DNA from: Streptomyces flaveolus
GTDB taxonomy: Bacteria; Actinomycetota; Actinomycetes; Streptomycetales; Streptomycetaceae
Assembly: GCF_000716535.1 (NCBI RefSeq)
Contig: NZ_JNWV01000056.1
Coordinates: 1 to 40,801 of the forward strand
Length of the DNA stretch: 40,801 bases
Reading direction: 5' to 3'
In this document: positions 8,424-16,743 of the stretch, one piece after another
Numbering within the stretch: the stretch's first letter is position 1
How the letters are laid out: the number at the start of each line of letters is the position of its first letter
Notes under the pieces: model-generated
Told to the model about the DNA's origin: nothing
Seen by the model: the letters and a program-made list of their open reading frames with translations, nothing else
Databases searched by the model: none
Made by a program: the position numbers and the translations under genes

Positions 8424-10367
8424 ATGGGCGTTGACGGGTGGGACGAATCGCGCGGGGGCGACGGGGACGCGGAGTCCCGGGGGCTGACCTCACCCCAGGT
8501 GCCGCACCAGGGGGGGCGCCAGGCCTTCTCCGGCGGGGCCCGCGACGGGAACGTGCCGGCCCAGCGCGAGGGAAGCGGGCTGCCGCCTCCCCGGGGGACG
8601 CCGCCCGCCGACGCCGAGCTGATCGAGCGGATGCGCGGCGGTGACGACTCCGCCTACGAGGAGCTGTACCGACGGCACGCCGACGCGGTACGGCGCTACG
8701 CCCGCACTTGCTGCCGGGACGGGCACACCGCCGACGACCTCACCGCCGAGGTGTTCGCCCGCATGCTCCAGGCGGTGCGGGGAGGGTCCGGGCCGGAACA
8801 CGCCGTACGGGCCTATCTGCTGACCTCCGTCCGACGCGTCGCCGCCCACTGGACGAAATCCGCCCGGCGGGAGCAACTCGTCGACGACTTCGCCGTCTTC
8901 GCCCAGCAGGCCGCCCGGGCCGCGGAGGCCTCCGACGACACCGCGTTCATCGGCTCCTCCGGAGCGGGCCTCGGTCTGGGCGCCGACGTGCGCGCCCTGC
9001 ACGAGGCCGAGCAGTCCATGGCCATGCGGGCCTTCCGCTCACTGCCCGAGCGCTGGCAGGCCGTGCTGTGGCACACCGAGGTGGAGGACGAGTCCCCGAG
9101 CGAGGTGGCCGTCCTGTTCGGGCTGGACGCCAACGGCACCCGGGTGCTCGCCAGCCGCGCGCGCGAGGGGCTGAAGCAGGCGTATCTGCAGGCCCACGTC
9201 AGCGCCGCCCTCTCCCACGACGAGGAGTGCGCCCGCTACGCCGACCAGCTCGGCGGCTACGCCCGCCGCAAGCTGCGCGTCCGCGCCGAGCGGGGCCTGC
9301 GCAAACACCTGGAGGAGTGCGCCAAGTGCCGGCTGGCGGCGGCGCAGATCGAAGAGGTCGCGAGCGGTATCCCCGCTGTCGTCCCGGTCGCGGTCATCGG
9401 CTGGTTCGGGGCCGCCGGGTACGCCAAGGCCCTCGGGATCGTGGCCGGCGGCGCCGGGGTCGGGGCGGCCGGTGCCGCCGCCGCGGCCGGTGGCTCGTCC
9501 GGCAGGGCGAGCGGCGCGGGCGGGGCCGCGGCCTCCGAGGGGCTCGGGGCGCCGGTGAAGGCCGGCATCGCGGCCGGTGTCGTCGCGGTGGCCGCCGCCG
9601 CGGTCGCGCTGGCCCTGGTGAACGACGGCCGTCCGGCCGAGGAGGTCGCCCAGCCGGCCCCGGACCCCTCCCCGTCCGTGTCCGCGCCGGCCGTGCGGCC
9701 CGAGACGCCCACGCCCGCACCGCCTGCGCGCAAGCCCCCGCCGAAGCCCGTCGTCCTCGCACCCGAACCGGCGCCGACACCCACCCGCGCGCCCACCCCG
9801 GCACCTCCGGCACCCCCAGCACCCCCTGCGGAGCCCGCCCCCGAGCCCACCCCGACACCGACACCCACCCCCACGCCGAAGCCGAAGCCGAAACCCACTC
9901 CGACCCCGACGCCCACTCCGCCCCCGGCGCCCACCGTCTACGAGCTGAGCGAGCTGCGCTTCGACGTCGTCGGCGACGGCACCCGGCCCGAGATCACGCT
10001 CGGCGAGAGCACCTGGGTGTGGCAGCGGTACGGCATGTCCGTCGACGGCAAACGGTACGCACGCGGGGTCACCGTCCACGGCGACTCCTCCGTCACCGTC
10101 GCCCTCAACCGGCAGTGCACCGCGTACGACGCGCTGGCCGGCGTGGACGACATGACGCTCGGCCTCGGCAAGGTCTCCTTCTCCGTCTACGCCGACGGGG
10201 TCCGGCTGTGGCGGTCCGGCATGGTCAAGGGCCGCGACCCGGCCGTCCCTGTCCATGTCGACCTCACCGGGCGCACGACCGTACGGCTCGTGACGGAACC
10301 GCACAGCAACGCCTTCGACCGGGCGGCACTCGCGGACTGGGCGGAGTCCCGGTTCACCTGCCGGTAG
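8424..10367 (+). CDS. ECF-type sigma factor fused to zinc-finger anti-sigma, membrane and NPCBM domains
   Basis: A 647-residue protein. Sigma region 2 spans about 70-140 (YEELYRRHADAVRRYARTCC, DDLTAEVFARML) and region 4 about 200-255 (RSLPERWQAVLWHTEVEDESPSEVA). A zinc-finger HxxxCxxC (HLEECAKC, 295-302) of the anti-sigma type follows. Two hydrophobic segments lie near 317-355 and 378-400, then a long Pro/Thr stretch (PTPTPTPTPKPKPKP), then an NPCBM-like carbohydrate-binding domain from about 508 to the end. The order implies a sigma factor tethered to the membrane by its own inhibitor, with a sensor outside. It resembles S. coelicolor SCO4117 from memory. Its end overlaps the convergent regulator gene by 14 bp. 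Confidence 0.88.
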   Translation: MGVDGWDESRGGDGDAESRGLTSPQVPHQGGRQAFSGGARDGNVPAQREGSGLPPPRGTPPADAELIERMRGGDDSAYEELYRRHADAVRRYARTCCRDGHTADDLTAEVFARMLQAVRGGSGPEHAVRAYLLTSVRRVAAHWTKSARREQLVDDFAVFAQQAARAAEASDDTAFIGSSGAGLGLGADVRALHEAEQSMAMRAFRSLPERWQAVLWHTEVEDESPSEVAVLFGLDANGTRVLASRAREGLKQAYLQAHVSAALSHDEECARYADQLGGYARRKLRVRAERGLRKHLEECAKCRLAAAQIEEVASGIPAVVPVAVIGWFGAAGYAKALGIVAGGAGVGAAGAAAAAGGSSGRASGAGGAAASEGLGAPVKAGIAAGVVAVAAAAVALALVNDGRPAEEVAQPAPDPSPSVSAPAVRPETPTPAPPARKPPPKPVVLAPEPAPTPTRAPTPAPPAPPAPPAEPAPEPTPTPTPTPTPKPKPKPTPTPTPTPPPAPTVYELSELRFDVVGDGTRPEITLGESTWVWQRYGMSVDGKRYARGVTVHGDSSVTVALNRQCTAYDALAGVDDMTLGLGKVSFSVYADGVRLWRSGMVKGRDPAVPVHVDLTGRTTVRLVTEPHSNAFDRAALADWAESRFTCR

Positions 10368-13300
10368 CCGGGCCGCCCCCGGCTCCCGCGCCGGCCGCCG
10401 CCGCGGCGCCCAGCTCGCGCAGCACGTCCGCCACGCCGAAGGAGGCACCCCTGGCGCACTCGGCGGCGTAACGGTCGGCCGGGAGGACCGTGCGGGCCCG
10501 GGCGCGCACCCGGGCGGCCTCGCCGCGCTCCGGTTCGGGCCGGTCGAGGCCGTCGCGCCAGTGGTCCGCGGCGGCGAACAGCCGCAGCGCGCCCGGCAGA
10601 TCGCCGAGCCGCGCCAGCAGACCGGCCGCCACGTCCACCAGACCGGCGGTGATCGACTCGGCGCACTGGTGGTCCACGGCCTCCCGCAGGGCCTCCGCCA
10701 TGATCGGCAGCCCATGCACAGGCCCCGACTCGTCGGCCGCGAGCAGCGCCTCGACCACCCGCTGGGCCGCCACGAACTGCGGGGGCGGGGTGCCGTCCCG
10801 GATCACCGCGCGGATCGCCTCGTACAGCTCGCGGGCGTGTGCGTGCTGGTGGTCGTACAGGGCGATGTGGGCGCGCAGGAGCAGCACGAAGGCCCGGGAC
10901 TCCGGTACCGCGTACCGGTCGGCGGCCGCTCCCGCCTCGTCCAGGGCGGCCAGCGCGGCCTCCCGGTCGCCGGAGCGGTAGGAGATCTCGGCGAGCCGGG
11001 CCATCAGGAACGGCGACTCGGCGTGGGCGCCCACCTCGTAGGCGAGCCGCAGCGCTTCCTCGTACTCGCCGCGCGCCTCGTCGTACCTGCCCCGGGTCAT
11101 GGCCGCCTCGCCGGCCGCGCTGCACACCTGCGCCCGCATCCAGCGGTCGCCGACGTGCCGGCTGAGCGTCCGCAGCTCGGCCAGGTCCTCGTCGACGCCC
11201 CGCAGGTTGCCCGGGGAGTCGACGGTCACATGGGCGCGGTACATCAGGGCGACGCCGAGTTCCCAGTCGCCGCCGTAGCGGCGGCAGTTGGCGACGCACT
11301 CCGTCATCTGCGGGCGGATGTCCGTCGGGCCGCCCAGGTAGTAGGAGGTCAGCGGCCAGACGATGCCCGGGAGCCGGGCGGCCTGCGGTCCGCCGCGTTC
11401 ATAGGCCGCCCGCACGCGCGCGAGGTACTCCCGGGCCCGCGCGTCGGCCGCGACGGTCTCCGTGCCCGTCTCGGCGGTCAGGAACAGGTCCAGCATGCGC
11501 AGGTCCATCCGCAGCTCGCGCAGCGGATGCCCGGCCTCGCCGTCGGGGGTGGCGAGGAAGGCGCCCACCGGGTCGACGGTCTCCGCCCGGGCCCTCACCT
11601 CGTCGGCCGGCGCGCCCGCGGGCAGGGTGTCCAGTGCGATGCCCAGGCGGAGCACCAGCCGCACCCAGGCCACCGCCTCCTGGCGGTGGTTGCGCAGCCA
11701 CCAGAACCAGCCGGTGGCCAGGACGATGGCGCCCGCCTCCGCCTCGTCGCCCGCGCGGACCGCGCGGTCCAGGGCCGCGCGGATGTTGTCCAGTTCTGTC
11801 TCCAGGCGGGCGATCCAGGGCAGCTGGTCCGCCGACCGCAGCCGCGGCTCCGCCTCCTCCACCAGCGCCCGCACCCACGCGCGGTGGCGTCGCTCGGCCG
11901 CCGCGCGCAGCCCGGGGACCTCGGCCGCGCGCTCGGTGGCGTACTCGTGGATGGTCTCCAGCATGCGGTAGCGCATGCCGGCGCCGGTCCCGGAGCCATC
12001 CGGGTCGTGCGGGGCGGCGACCACCAGGGACTTGTCGACCAGCGCGCCGATCAGGTCCGCCGCCGGGCCGGTGCACACGGCCTCGGCCGCCGCGAGGTCC
12101 CAGCCGCCGGCGAACACCGACACCTCGCGCAGGACCGTCCGCTCCCGCTCGTCCAGCAGCTCCCAGGACCAGTCGACGACCGCGCGCAGAGTCTGCTGGC
12201 GGGGCAGGACCGTGCGGCTCCCGGAGGTGAGCAGGCGGAAGCGGTCGTCCAGGCGGTCGGCGATCTGCCGCGGGGTCAGCAGCCTGAGCCGGGCCGCGGC
12301 CAGCTCGATGGCCAGCGGCAGCCCGTCCAGACGGCGGCAGATCTCCGCGACAGCCCCGGTGTCGCCGAGCACCGCGTCGGCGTCGGGACGGACGGCTCTG
12401 GCGCGCTCGGCGAACAGGCGGTGCGCCTGCTCCGGGACGAGGGGCTCGACCGGGCGCACCGACTCACCCGGGACGCCCAGGGGTTCACGGCTGGTCGCGA
12501 GGATCGTGAGCCCCGGGCAGTGGGTGAGGAGGGTCTCGGCGAGGGCGGCTGCCGCGCCGATGACGTGCTCGCAGTTGTCAAGGATCAGGAGGTGGCTGCG
12601 CGGGGCGCAGTACTCGATCAGCAGGGCCGTGGGATCGGCCTGCGGGGTCGCCAGCTCGTTGGTCAGCAGCACGGTCTCGCGCAGACCGAGCGCGCTGACC
12701 ACCGCGCCGGGCACCGCCTCCGGCCGGTCGAGCGGGGCGAGCTCCACCAGCCAGGCCGAGGGGAGCGGTGCGGCGGCCTCCTCGGCGAGGCGGGTCTTTC
12801 CCGAGCCGCCCGGTCCGGTGAGCGTGACCAGGCGGGCCCTGTGCAGGTCGGAACGGATGGCGTCGAGTTCTGGTTCCCGGCCGACGAAGGAGGTCAGGCG
12901 GGGGCGGAGGTTGCCGGTGCGTTCGGGGGGCTGCGGGGGCGCGGGGTGCGCCGGGGGTTCGGGGACGTCTGGTGACTGCTGCTTCAGCAACGAGGCGTGC
13001 AGGGACCGCAGTTCCGGGCCCGGGTCGGTGCCGAGGGAGTCGGCGAGGGTGCGGCGGGCGGACTCGTAGGCGGCGAGGGCGTCGGCCGGGCGGCCCGTGT
13101 CGCGCAGGGCGCGGATGAGGAGGGCGTGCAGGGGCTCGTCGTACGGGTGGGCGGTGGTCAGTTCCCGCAGCTCCGGTACGGCCTCCTGGGCGCGGCCCAG
13201 GGCCAGGGCCGCGGCGGCGCGGGCGCGGGTCGCCTCCAGGCGCAGGGCCTCGGGGCGGGCGGCGGCGGTGCGGTCGGGGAGGTCGGCGAGGGCGGGGCCG

Positions 13301-13692
13301 TGCCAGAGGGCGAGGGCCCGGGTGAGGGTGCGGTGGGCGGTGGCCGGGTCGCCGGCGGTGAGGGCCTGGGTGCCGGTGTGGGTGAGGCGTTCGAAGACGT
13401 GGAGGTCCACGTCGTCCTCGGTCGCTTCGAGGCGGTAGCCGCCGGGGGTGGAGGCGATGGCGTGTCGGCCGAGGGCACGGCGGAGGCGGCCGACGAGGGC
13501 CTGGAGGGCGGCGGGGGCGTCCTGGGGCGGGTCGTCCGCCCAGATCTCCTCGACGAGGGTGTCGGGGGCGGTGGTCCGGCCGGGGCGCAGGGCGAGGGCG
13601 GCGAGAAGGGTGCGCAGGCGCTGGCCGCCGATGGGTACGGGGGTGCCCTGGTCGTCCGTCGCTTGGGTCACGCCCAGGATTCTGTACCGCAC
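10354..13692 (-). CDS. AfsR-like SARP/NB-ARC/TPR regulator
   Basis: A 1112-residue regulator of the large SARP type. An OmpR-like DNA-binding domain covers 1-95 (RLRTLLAALALRPGRTT, ALQALVGRLRRAL). A bacterial transcriptional activation domain covers about 96-245. The NB-ARC NTPase starts near 268 with Walker A GPGGSGKT (293-300) and Walker B LLILDNCEH. Tetratricopeptide-like helices fill about 790-1090. AfsR-type proteins activate antibiotic and developmental genes and may be controlled by phosphorylation and nucleotide binding. GTG start with a weak ribosome-binding site. The target is unknown; no biosynthetic cluster is adjacent, which suggests a global role. Confidence 0.88.
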   Translation of the reverse strand: MRYRILGVTQATDDQGTPVPIGGQRLRTLLAALALRPGRTTAPDTLVEEIWADDPPQDAPAALQALVGRLRRALGRHAIASTPGGYRLEATEDDVDLHVFERLTHTGTQALTAGDPATAHRTLTRALALWHGPALADLPDRTAAARPEALRLEATRARAAAALALGRAQEAVPELRELTTAHPYDEPLHALLIRALRDTGRPADALAAYESARRTLADSLGTDPGPELRSLHASLLKQQSPDVPEPPAHPAPPQPPERTGNLRPRLTSFVGREPELDAIRSDLHRARLVTLTGPGGSGKTRLAEEAAAPLPSAWLVELAPLDRPEAVPGAVVSALGLRETVLLTNELATPQADPTALLIEYCAPRSHLLILDNCEHVIGAAAALAETLLTHCPGLTILATSREPLGVPGESVRPVEPLVPEQAHRLFAERARAVRPDADAVLGDTGAVAEICRRLDGLPLAIELAAARLRLLTPRQIADRLDDRFRLLTSGSRTVLPRQQTLRAVVDWSWELLDERERTVLREVSVFAGGWDLAAAEAVCTGPAADLIGALVDKSLVVAAPHDPDGSGTGAGMRYRMLETIHEYATERAAEVPGLRAAAERRHRAWVRALVEEAEPRLRSADQLPWIARLETELDNIRAALDRAVRAGDEAEAGAIVLATGWFWWLRNHRQEAVAWVRLVLRLGIALDTLPAGAPADEVRARAETVDPVGAFLATPDGEAGHPLRELRMDLRMLDLFLTAETGTETVAADARAREYLARVRAAYERGGPQAARLPGIVWPLTSYYLGGPTDIRPQMTECVANCRRYGGDWELGVALMYRAHVTVDSPGNLRGVDEDLAELRTLSRHVGDRWMRAQVCSAAGEAAMTRGRYDEARGEYEEALRLAYEVGAHAESPFLMARLAEISYRSGDREAALAALDEAGAAADRYAVPESRAFVLLLRAHIALYDHQHAHARELYEAIRAVIRDGTPPPQFVAAQRVVEALLAADESGPVHGLPIMAEALREAVDHQCAESITAGLVDVAAGLLARLGDLPGALRLFAAADHWRDGLDRPEPERGEAARVRARARTVLPADRYAAECARGASFGVADVLRELGAAAAAGAGAGGGPATGR

Positions 13693-13790
13693 CCGGTCAT
13701 TGTGGCGGGGGGTGCGGGATGGGGCACGGGGGTTTCGGGGGTCGGCTCCCCCGCCGGCACCGTGCCGCCGACGGCGCCGCGGCTCCCCCC

Positions 13791-13818
13791 AGGGGCGCGG
13801 GGAACTGCGCGATCAGCC
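13791..13818. repeat. Interspersed Streptomyces intergenic element, copy 1
   Basis: AGGGGCGCGGGGAACTGCGC followed by GATCAGCC. A near-identical sequence occurs at 25704-25730, also between genes. I remember this word as very common in Streptomyces intergenic regions. Confidence 0.6.
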
Positions 13819-13920
13819 CTCGCGGACCCGCGGCCGCACGCCGAGCCGAGCCACCTCACCGCCCTCGCCCCACCGCTCCAGCCGTCACCTCTCACACGCC
13901 CACCACTCCGACCCCACCGC

Positions 13921-15996
13921 TCACGCCCCCGGCGTAAGCGCGCTTCGCCTCGGCTGAATCCCCGAAGGGACCGCGCGGGAGCGGGTCGGGGTGCCCGTCC
14001 AGCAGGTGCCGCGGCGGGAGAGGAGGCGACGGAGCCAGAGTTCGAGGGAGACGAGGTCGGCCAGGCCGTCCAGCGGAAGGGCCTCGCCCGCCGCGGCGGA
14101 GCGCAGCGCCTTGCGGACGACCCGCGCCTCCACCAGGCCCGCGTCGGCCAGCAGCGGCGTGGAGAACAGGTCGAGGAGGGGGTCGGCGGCCGCACGCAGC
14201 CCCGCGCGCGCTGCCGCCGCCGAGGATCCGTGGGAGGGCGCGCCCCAGCCGGGCGGGAGGTCGGTGACGCCGGCGCCTTCCAGGACCGTACGCAGGATGG
14301 CGGCGCGGGCGCCGGGCCGGACGCGCAGGGCCTCGGGGAGGTCACGGCAGGCGCGCACGACCTGGTTGTCGAGGAACGGCGCGTGCAGCCGCTGGGAGCG
14401 GATCTCCGCGGCCTGCTCCAGGACGCGGAGGTCGGCGGCGTGCCGGGCGAGTGCCGCACGCGCGCGGTAGTCGCCGGGGCGCTGCACGCCGGTCGCGGAG
14501 CGGTCCGCCTCCGCCTGGAGCAGAACCGATACTTCAGCCAGCGCCTCCCCCGTCAGCCACCGCGCGGCGGGCCCGGGTCTCGCCCAGGCCAGCGCGGCGA
14601 GGGACGCGCCGACCGCCCCCTTGGGCTCGTCGAAGCGGCGCCGCATCAGCCGCTCGGCCAGCACCTCCAGGCCCGCCCGGTAGGGGGTGCGGGCCAGGCG
14701 CCGGGCCGCGCTGTACACGCGCGCGGGGACCATCACGGAGCCGTCCGCGCGGGTGAGCGCGGCGACCGGCCGGACCAGGTGGCGCCGCTTGCGGTCCACC
14801 AGCAGGTCGGCGAGGCGGGCGGGGTGGGCGTCCAGGACCTGGCGGGCGCCGTGGCCGGTGAAGTGGTCGGCGCTGCCGGCGGCGAGCCGCGCGCGGTGCC
14901 GGGCCGCCTGGACCAGGGAGGGGCCGGGTTCGTCGGTCAGCGGGCCGTCGAGGTCGGCGTACGGCAGGGTCTCCTCGCCGCCGGTGACGACGACGTGGTG
15001 CAGCCGGGGATTGGCGGCCAGGGCCCCGGCGCTTTCGAGTTCGGCCTCGCGGCCGGTCACGGCCAGATCGTTGAACGTGACGGCGAGGAGCCGTTCGCCC
15101 GCGCCCGTGCCGTGGCCGAGGAGCGTGCCGGGTCGGCCGGGCAGCCCGGCGGCCAGCAGGGCGAGCGTGCCGGAGGCGGGTCCGCCGGACAGGTCGGCGC
15201 CGATGCCGGGGACCGGCATCCCGCGCGCGGCCCGCCGCTCGGCCGGCCCCATGCCGGGCACCGGCCCAGGGTCCAGGTCGGGCACGTGCCGGGGGGCCGC
15301 CAGCCGGGTGCGGACGGCCTCCACGAGCGCGTCCCGGACGGCGTCCACGGCGCGGCCGGGGTCGGCCGGGGGCGCGGCCACGGCGAGGGAGGCGACCGGC
15401 TCGTACCCGGCGACCTCCCGCGCCCCGGCGCGCAGCACCAACGCGTGCCCCGGCGGAATGCGCCGTACGCCGTCGTACGGGGTGCTGTCGCGCAGCGCGG
15501 CCGGGACGTCCGGGGCGGCGAGCAGGGCGGCGAGGTGGGTGAAGTCGAGGTTGGCCTCGACGAGGTCGGCGAGGGGCAGCGCGGCGGTGGCGTAGGCGGT
15601 GCCGCCGGCCCAGGGGGTGTAGAACACCGGCCGGGCGCCCGCGAGATCGCCGCAGACGGTGATGCGGCGGCCGGCCTGGACGACGGCCGTGTAGCTGCCG
15701 GGCCAGGTGGTCAGGTGGCGCACCGCGCCCCCGCGCGCGGTGAACAGGCCGCGCCGCAGCTCCTCGTCGGTGGCACCGCAGATGCCGAGGACGGCGATCC
15801 GGTGCTGTGCGTCGGCGTGCACCACGCGCACCTCGTCCGGGCGCCAGTCGCCGACGGCCCACAGCGGATCCGGGTCGCCCCACAGGAGTTGGGAGCCGAC
15901 CGGGTGCAGGGTCTCGCCGTCGTACCCGACGGCACCGGCGAAGCCGATCCCGGCGGCGCCCGCGGCGGTGCTGCTCCAACCCACCAACCACCGCAT
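13921..15996 (-). CDS. Asparagine-synthetase-like protein lacking catalytic residues
   Basis: About 691 residues, organised like AsnB or lasso-peptide cyclases: an N-terminal Ntn-like domain and a C-terminal synthetase domain with RSQRLHAPFLDNQVVRACRDLP (near 540). Two key features are altered. The mature N-terminus starts MRWLVG, with no Cys2 nucleophile, so glutaminase activity is not expected. The ATP pyrophosphatase loop, normally SGGxDS, reads SGGPASG (about 269-275). No lasso precursor, PqqD-like or protease gene is near. ATG 15996 is chosen for its GGAGG five bases upstream. Probably a regulatory or scaffold paralogue in a development-linked block (S. coelicolor SCO4115 in memory); the function is unknown. 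Confidence 0.75.
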   Translation of the reverse strand: MRWLVGWSSTAAGAAGIGFAGAVGYDGETLHPVGSQLLWGDPDPLWAVGDWRPDEVRVVHADAQHRIAVLGICGATDEELRRGLFTARGGAVRHLTTWPGSYTAVVQAGRRITVCGDLAGARPVFYTPWAGGTAYATAALPLADLVEANLDFTHLAALLAAPDVPAALRDSTPYDGVRRIPPGHALVLRAGAREVAGYEPVASLAVAAPPADPGRAVDAVRDALVEAVRTRLAAPRHVPDLDPGPVPGMGPAERRAARGMPVPGIGADLSGGPASGTLALLAAGLPGRPGTLLGHGTGAGERLLAVTFNDLAVTGREAELESAGALAANPRLHHVVVTGGEETLPYADLDGPLTDEPGPSLVQAARHRARLAAGSADHFTGHGARQVLDAHPARLADLLVDRKRRHLVRPVAALTRADGSVMVPARVYSAARRLARTPYRAGLEVLAERLMRRRFDEPKGAVGASLAALAWARPGPAARWLTGEALAEVSVLLQAEADRSATGVQRPGDYRARAALARHAADLRVLEQAAEIRSQRLHAPFLDNQVVRACRDLPEALRVRPGARAAILRTVLEGAGVTDLPPGWGAPSHGSSAAAARAGLRAAADPLLDLFSTPLLADAGLVEARVVRKALRSAAAGEALPLDGLADLVSLELWLRRLLSRRGTCWTGTPTRSRAVPSGIQPRRSALTPGA

Positions 15997-16390
15997 CGAC
16001 GCCTCCACAGGCTGTGGACGAACAGTGCACCGTACGAACCGGACCCCATGCTGCCATGAAGGGCGCACGGGAGAGGGACGGCGGCACCGCCTTCGATCGA
16101 GGGAAAGTCCCGGGCAACACGCGGGAAACAGGCGGCGCGGGCCTGGGGAGTTGGCGGACTGCCGTCGCGTGCGAGGTGGGCGCCACCAGGACGGAACCGC
16201 ACGAGCCCGGCGCGAATGCGCCCCCTGTGCGCTCCCCCAAACCGCCCTTCACGCCCTCAAGTTGCATGGTCGGAGCGGCAATTGAGCACACTCACCAGGG
16301 GGCGGTTTTCGGCCAATTAAATGGAGGGGCACCGGAGATGAGCACGCTCCGTACAGGCCTGCGGAGCGCGCGGCGGTCCACACGCGCGCA

Positions 16391-16423
16391 CGGTCCGGGA
16401 GGCGGGCATCGCCTCCCGGACCG
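16391..16423 (+). terminator. Strong hairpin in the leader of the sporulation regulator gene
   Basis: A perfect 14-bp stem, CGGTCCGGGAGGCG (16391-16404) and CGCCTCCCGGACCG (16410-16423), with a five-base loop GGCAT. It lies 320 bp upstream of the gene start and downstream of the A/T-rich patch. It could be an attenuator or a terminator of a short leader transcript. Confidence 0.5.
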
Positions 16424-16653
16424 GTCCGCCACCCGCGGGGATGTAGGTGGCGGTGTCCCCCAGCCCACTGGATCCAGTACAGCGGGCCGACCCACGCAAG
16501 AGCCATGGAACCGCTCCCCGGGTGGCCGGAGAAGAGCGCACGGACGGGCGCACGGCCACACGTGCGGGGGCACGCGGCGGCAGTCCGTGCACGGTGCGTA
16601 CAGGGCCCGGACTTGCGTACGGACCACAATCCCGCCAACCGGAACAATGCCCC

Positions 16654-16682
16654 TTAACGCTTGGGATGCGGCGAACTACGCT
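16654..16682 (+). promoter_or_regulatory. Probable promoter of the sporulation regulator gene
   Basis: TTAACG and TACGCT separated by exactly 17 bp. A start near 16689 would give a leader of about 55 nt to the ATG at 16744. Confidence 0.5.
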
Positions 16683-16743
16683 GGGTTTACGAATGCCGCG
16701 TGGTTATGCCAGCGCGGCAGCCGTCTGTGTCGAGGGGTGGCGC

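Larger units (their letters stand above)
15997..16743. promoter_or_regulatory. Divergent regulatory region upstream of the sporulation regulator
   Basis: A 747-bp interval without a supported gene. It contains an A/T-rich patch near 16310-16322 followed by a ribosome-binding-like GGAG and ATG 16339 of an unsupported leader frame, then the strong hairpin at 16391-16423, and a promoter-like TTAACG (16654-16659), 17-bp spacer, TACGCT (16677-16682) close to the gene. It should also hold the promoter for the minus-strand asparagine-synthetase-like gene. Confidence 0.5.

Noticed and set aside
10561..16059. Two very long plus-strand open frames opposite the SARP regulator and the synthetase-like gene
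   Set aside because: Antisense frames typical of high-GC DNA; composition is Gly/Arg/Ala-rich with no recognisable family, while the minus strand encodes clear domains.
13921..16743. Lasso-peptide biosynthetic cluster
   Set aside because: The cyclase-like protein lacks catalytic residues and no precursor, PqqD-like recognition protein or leader protease is present nearby.
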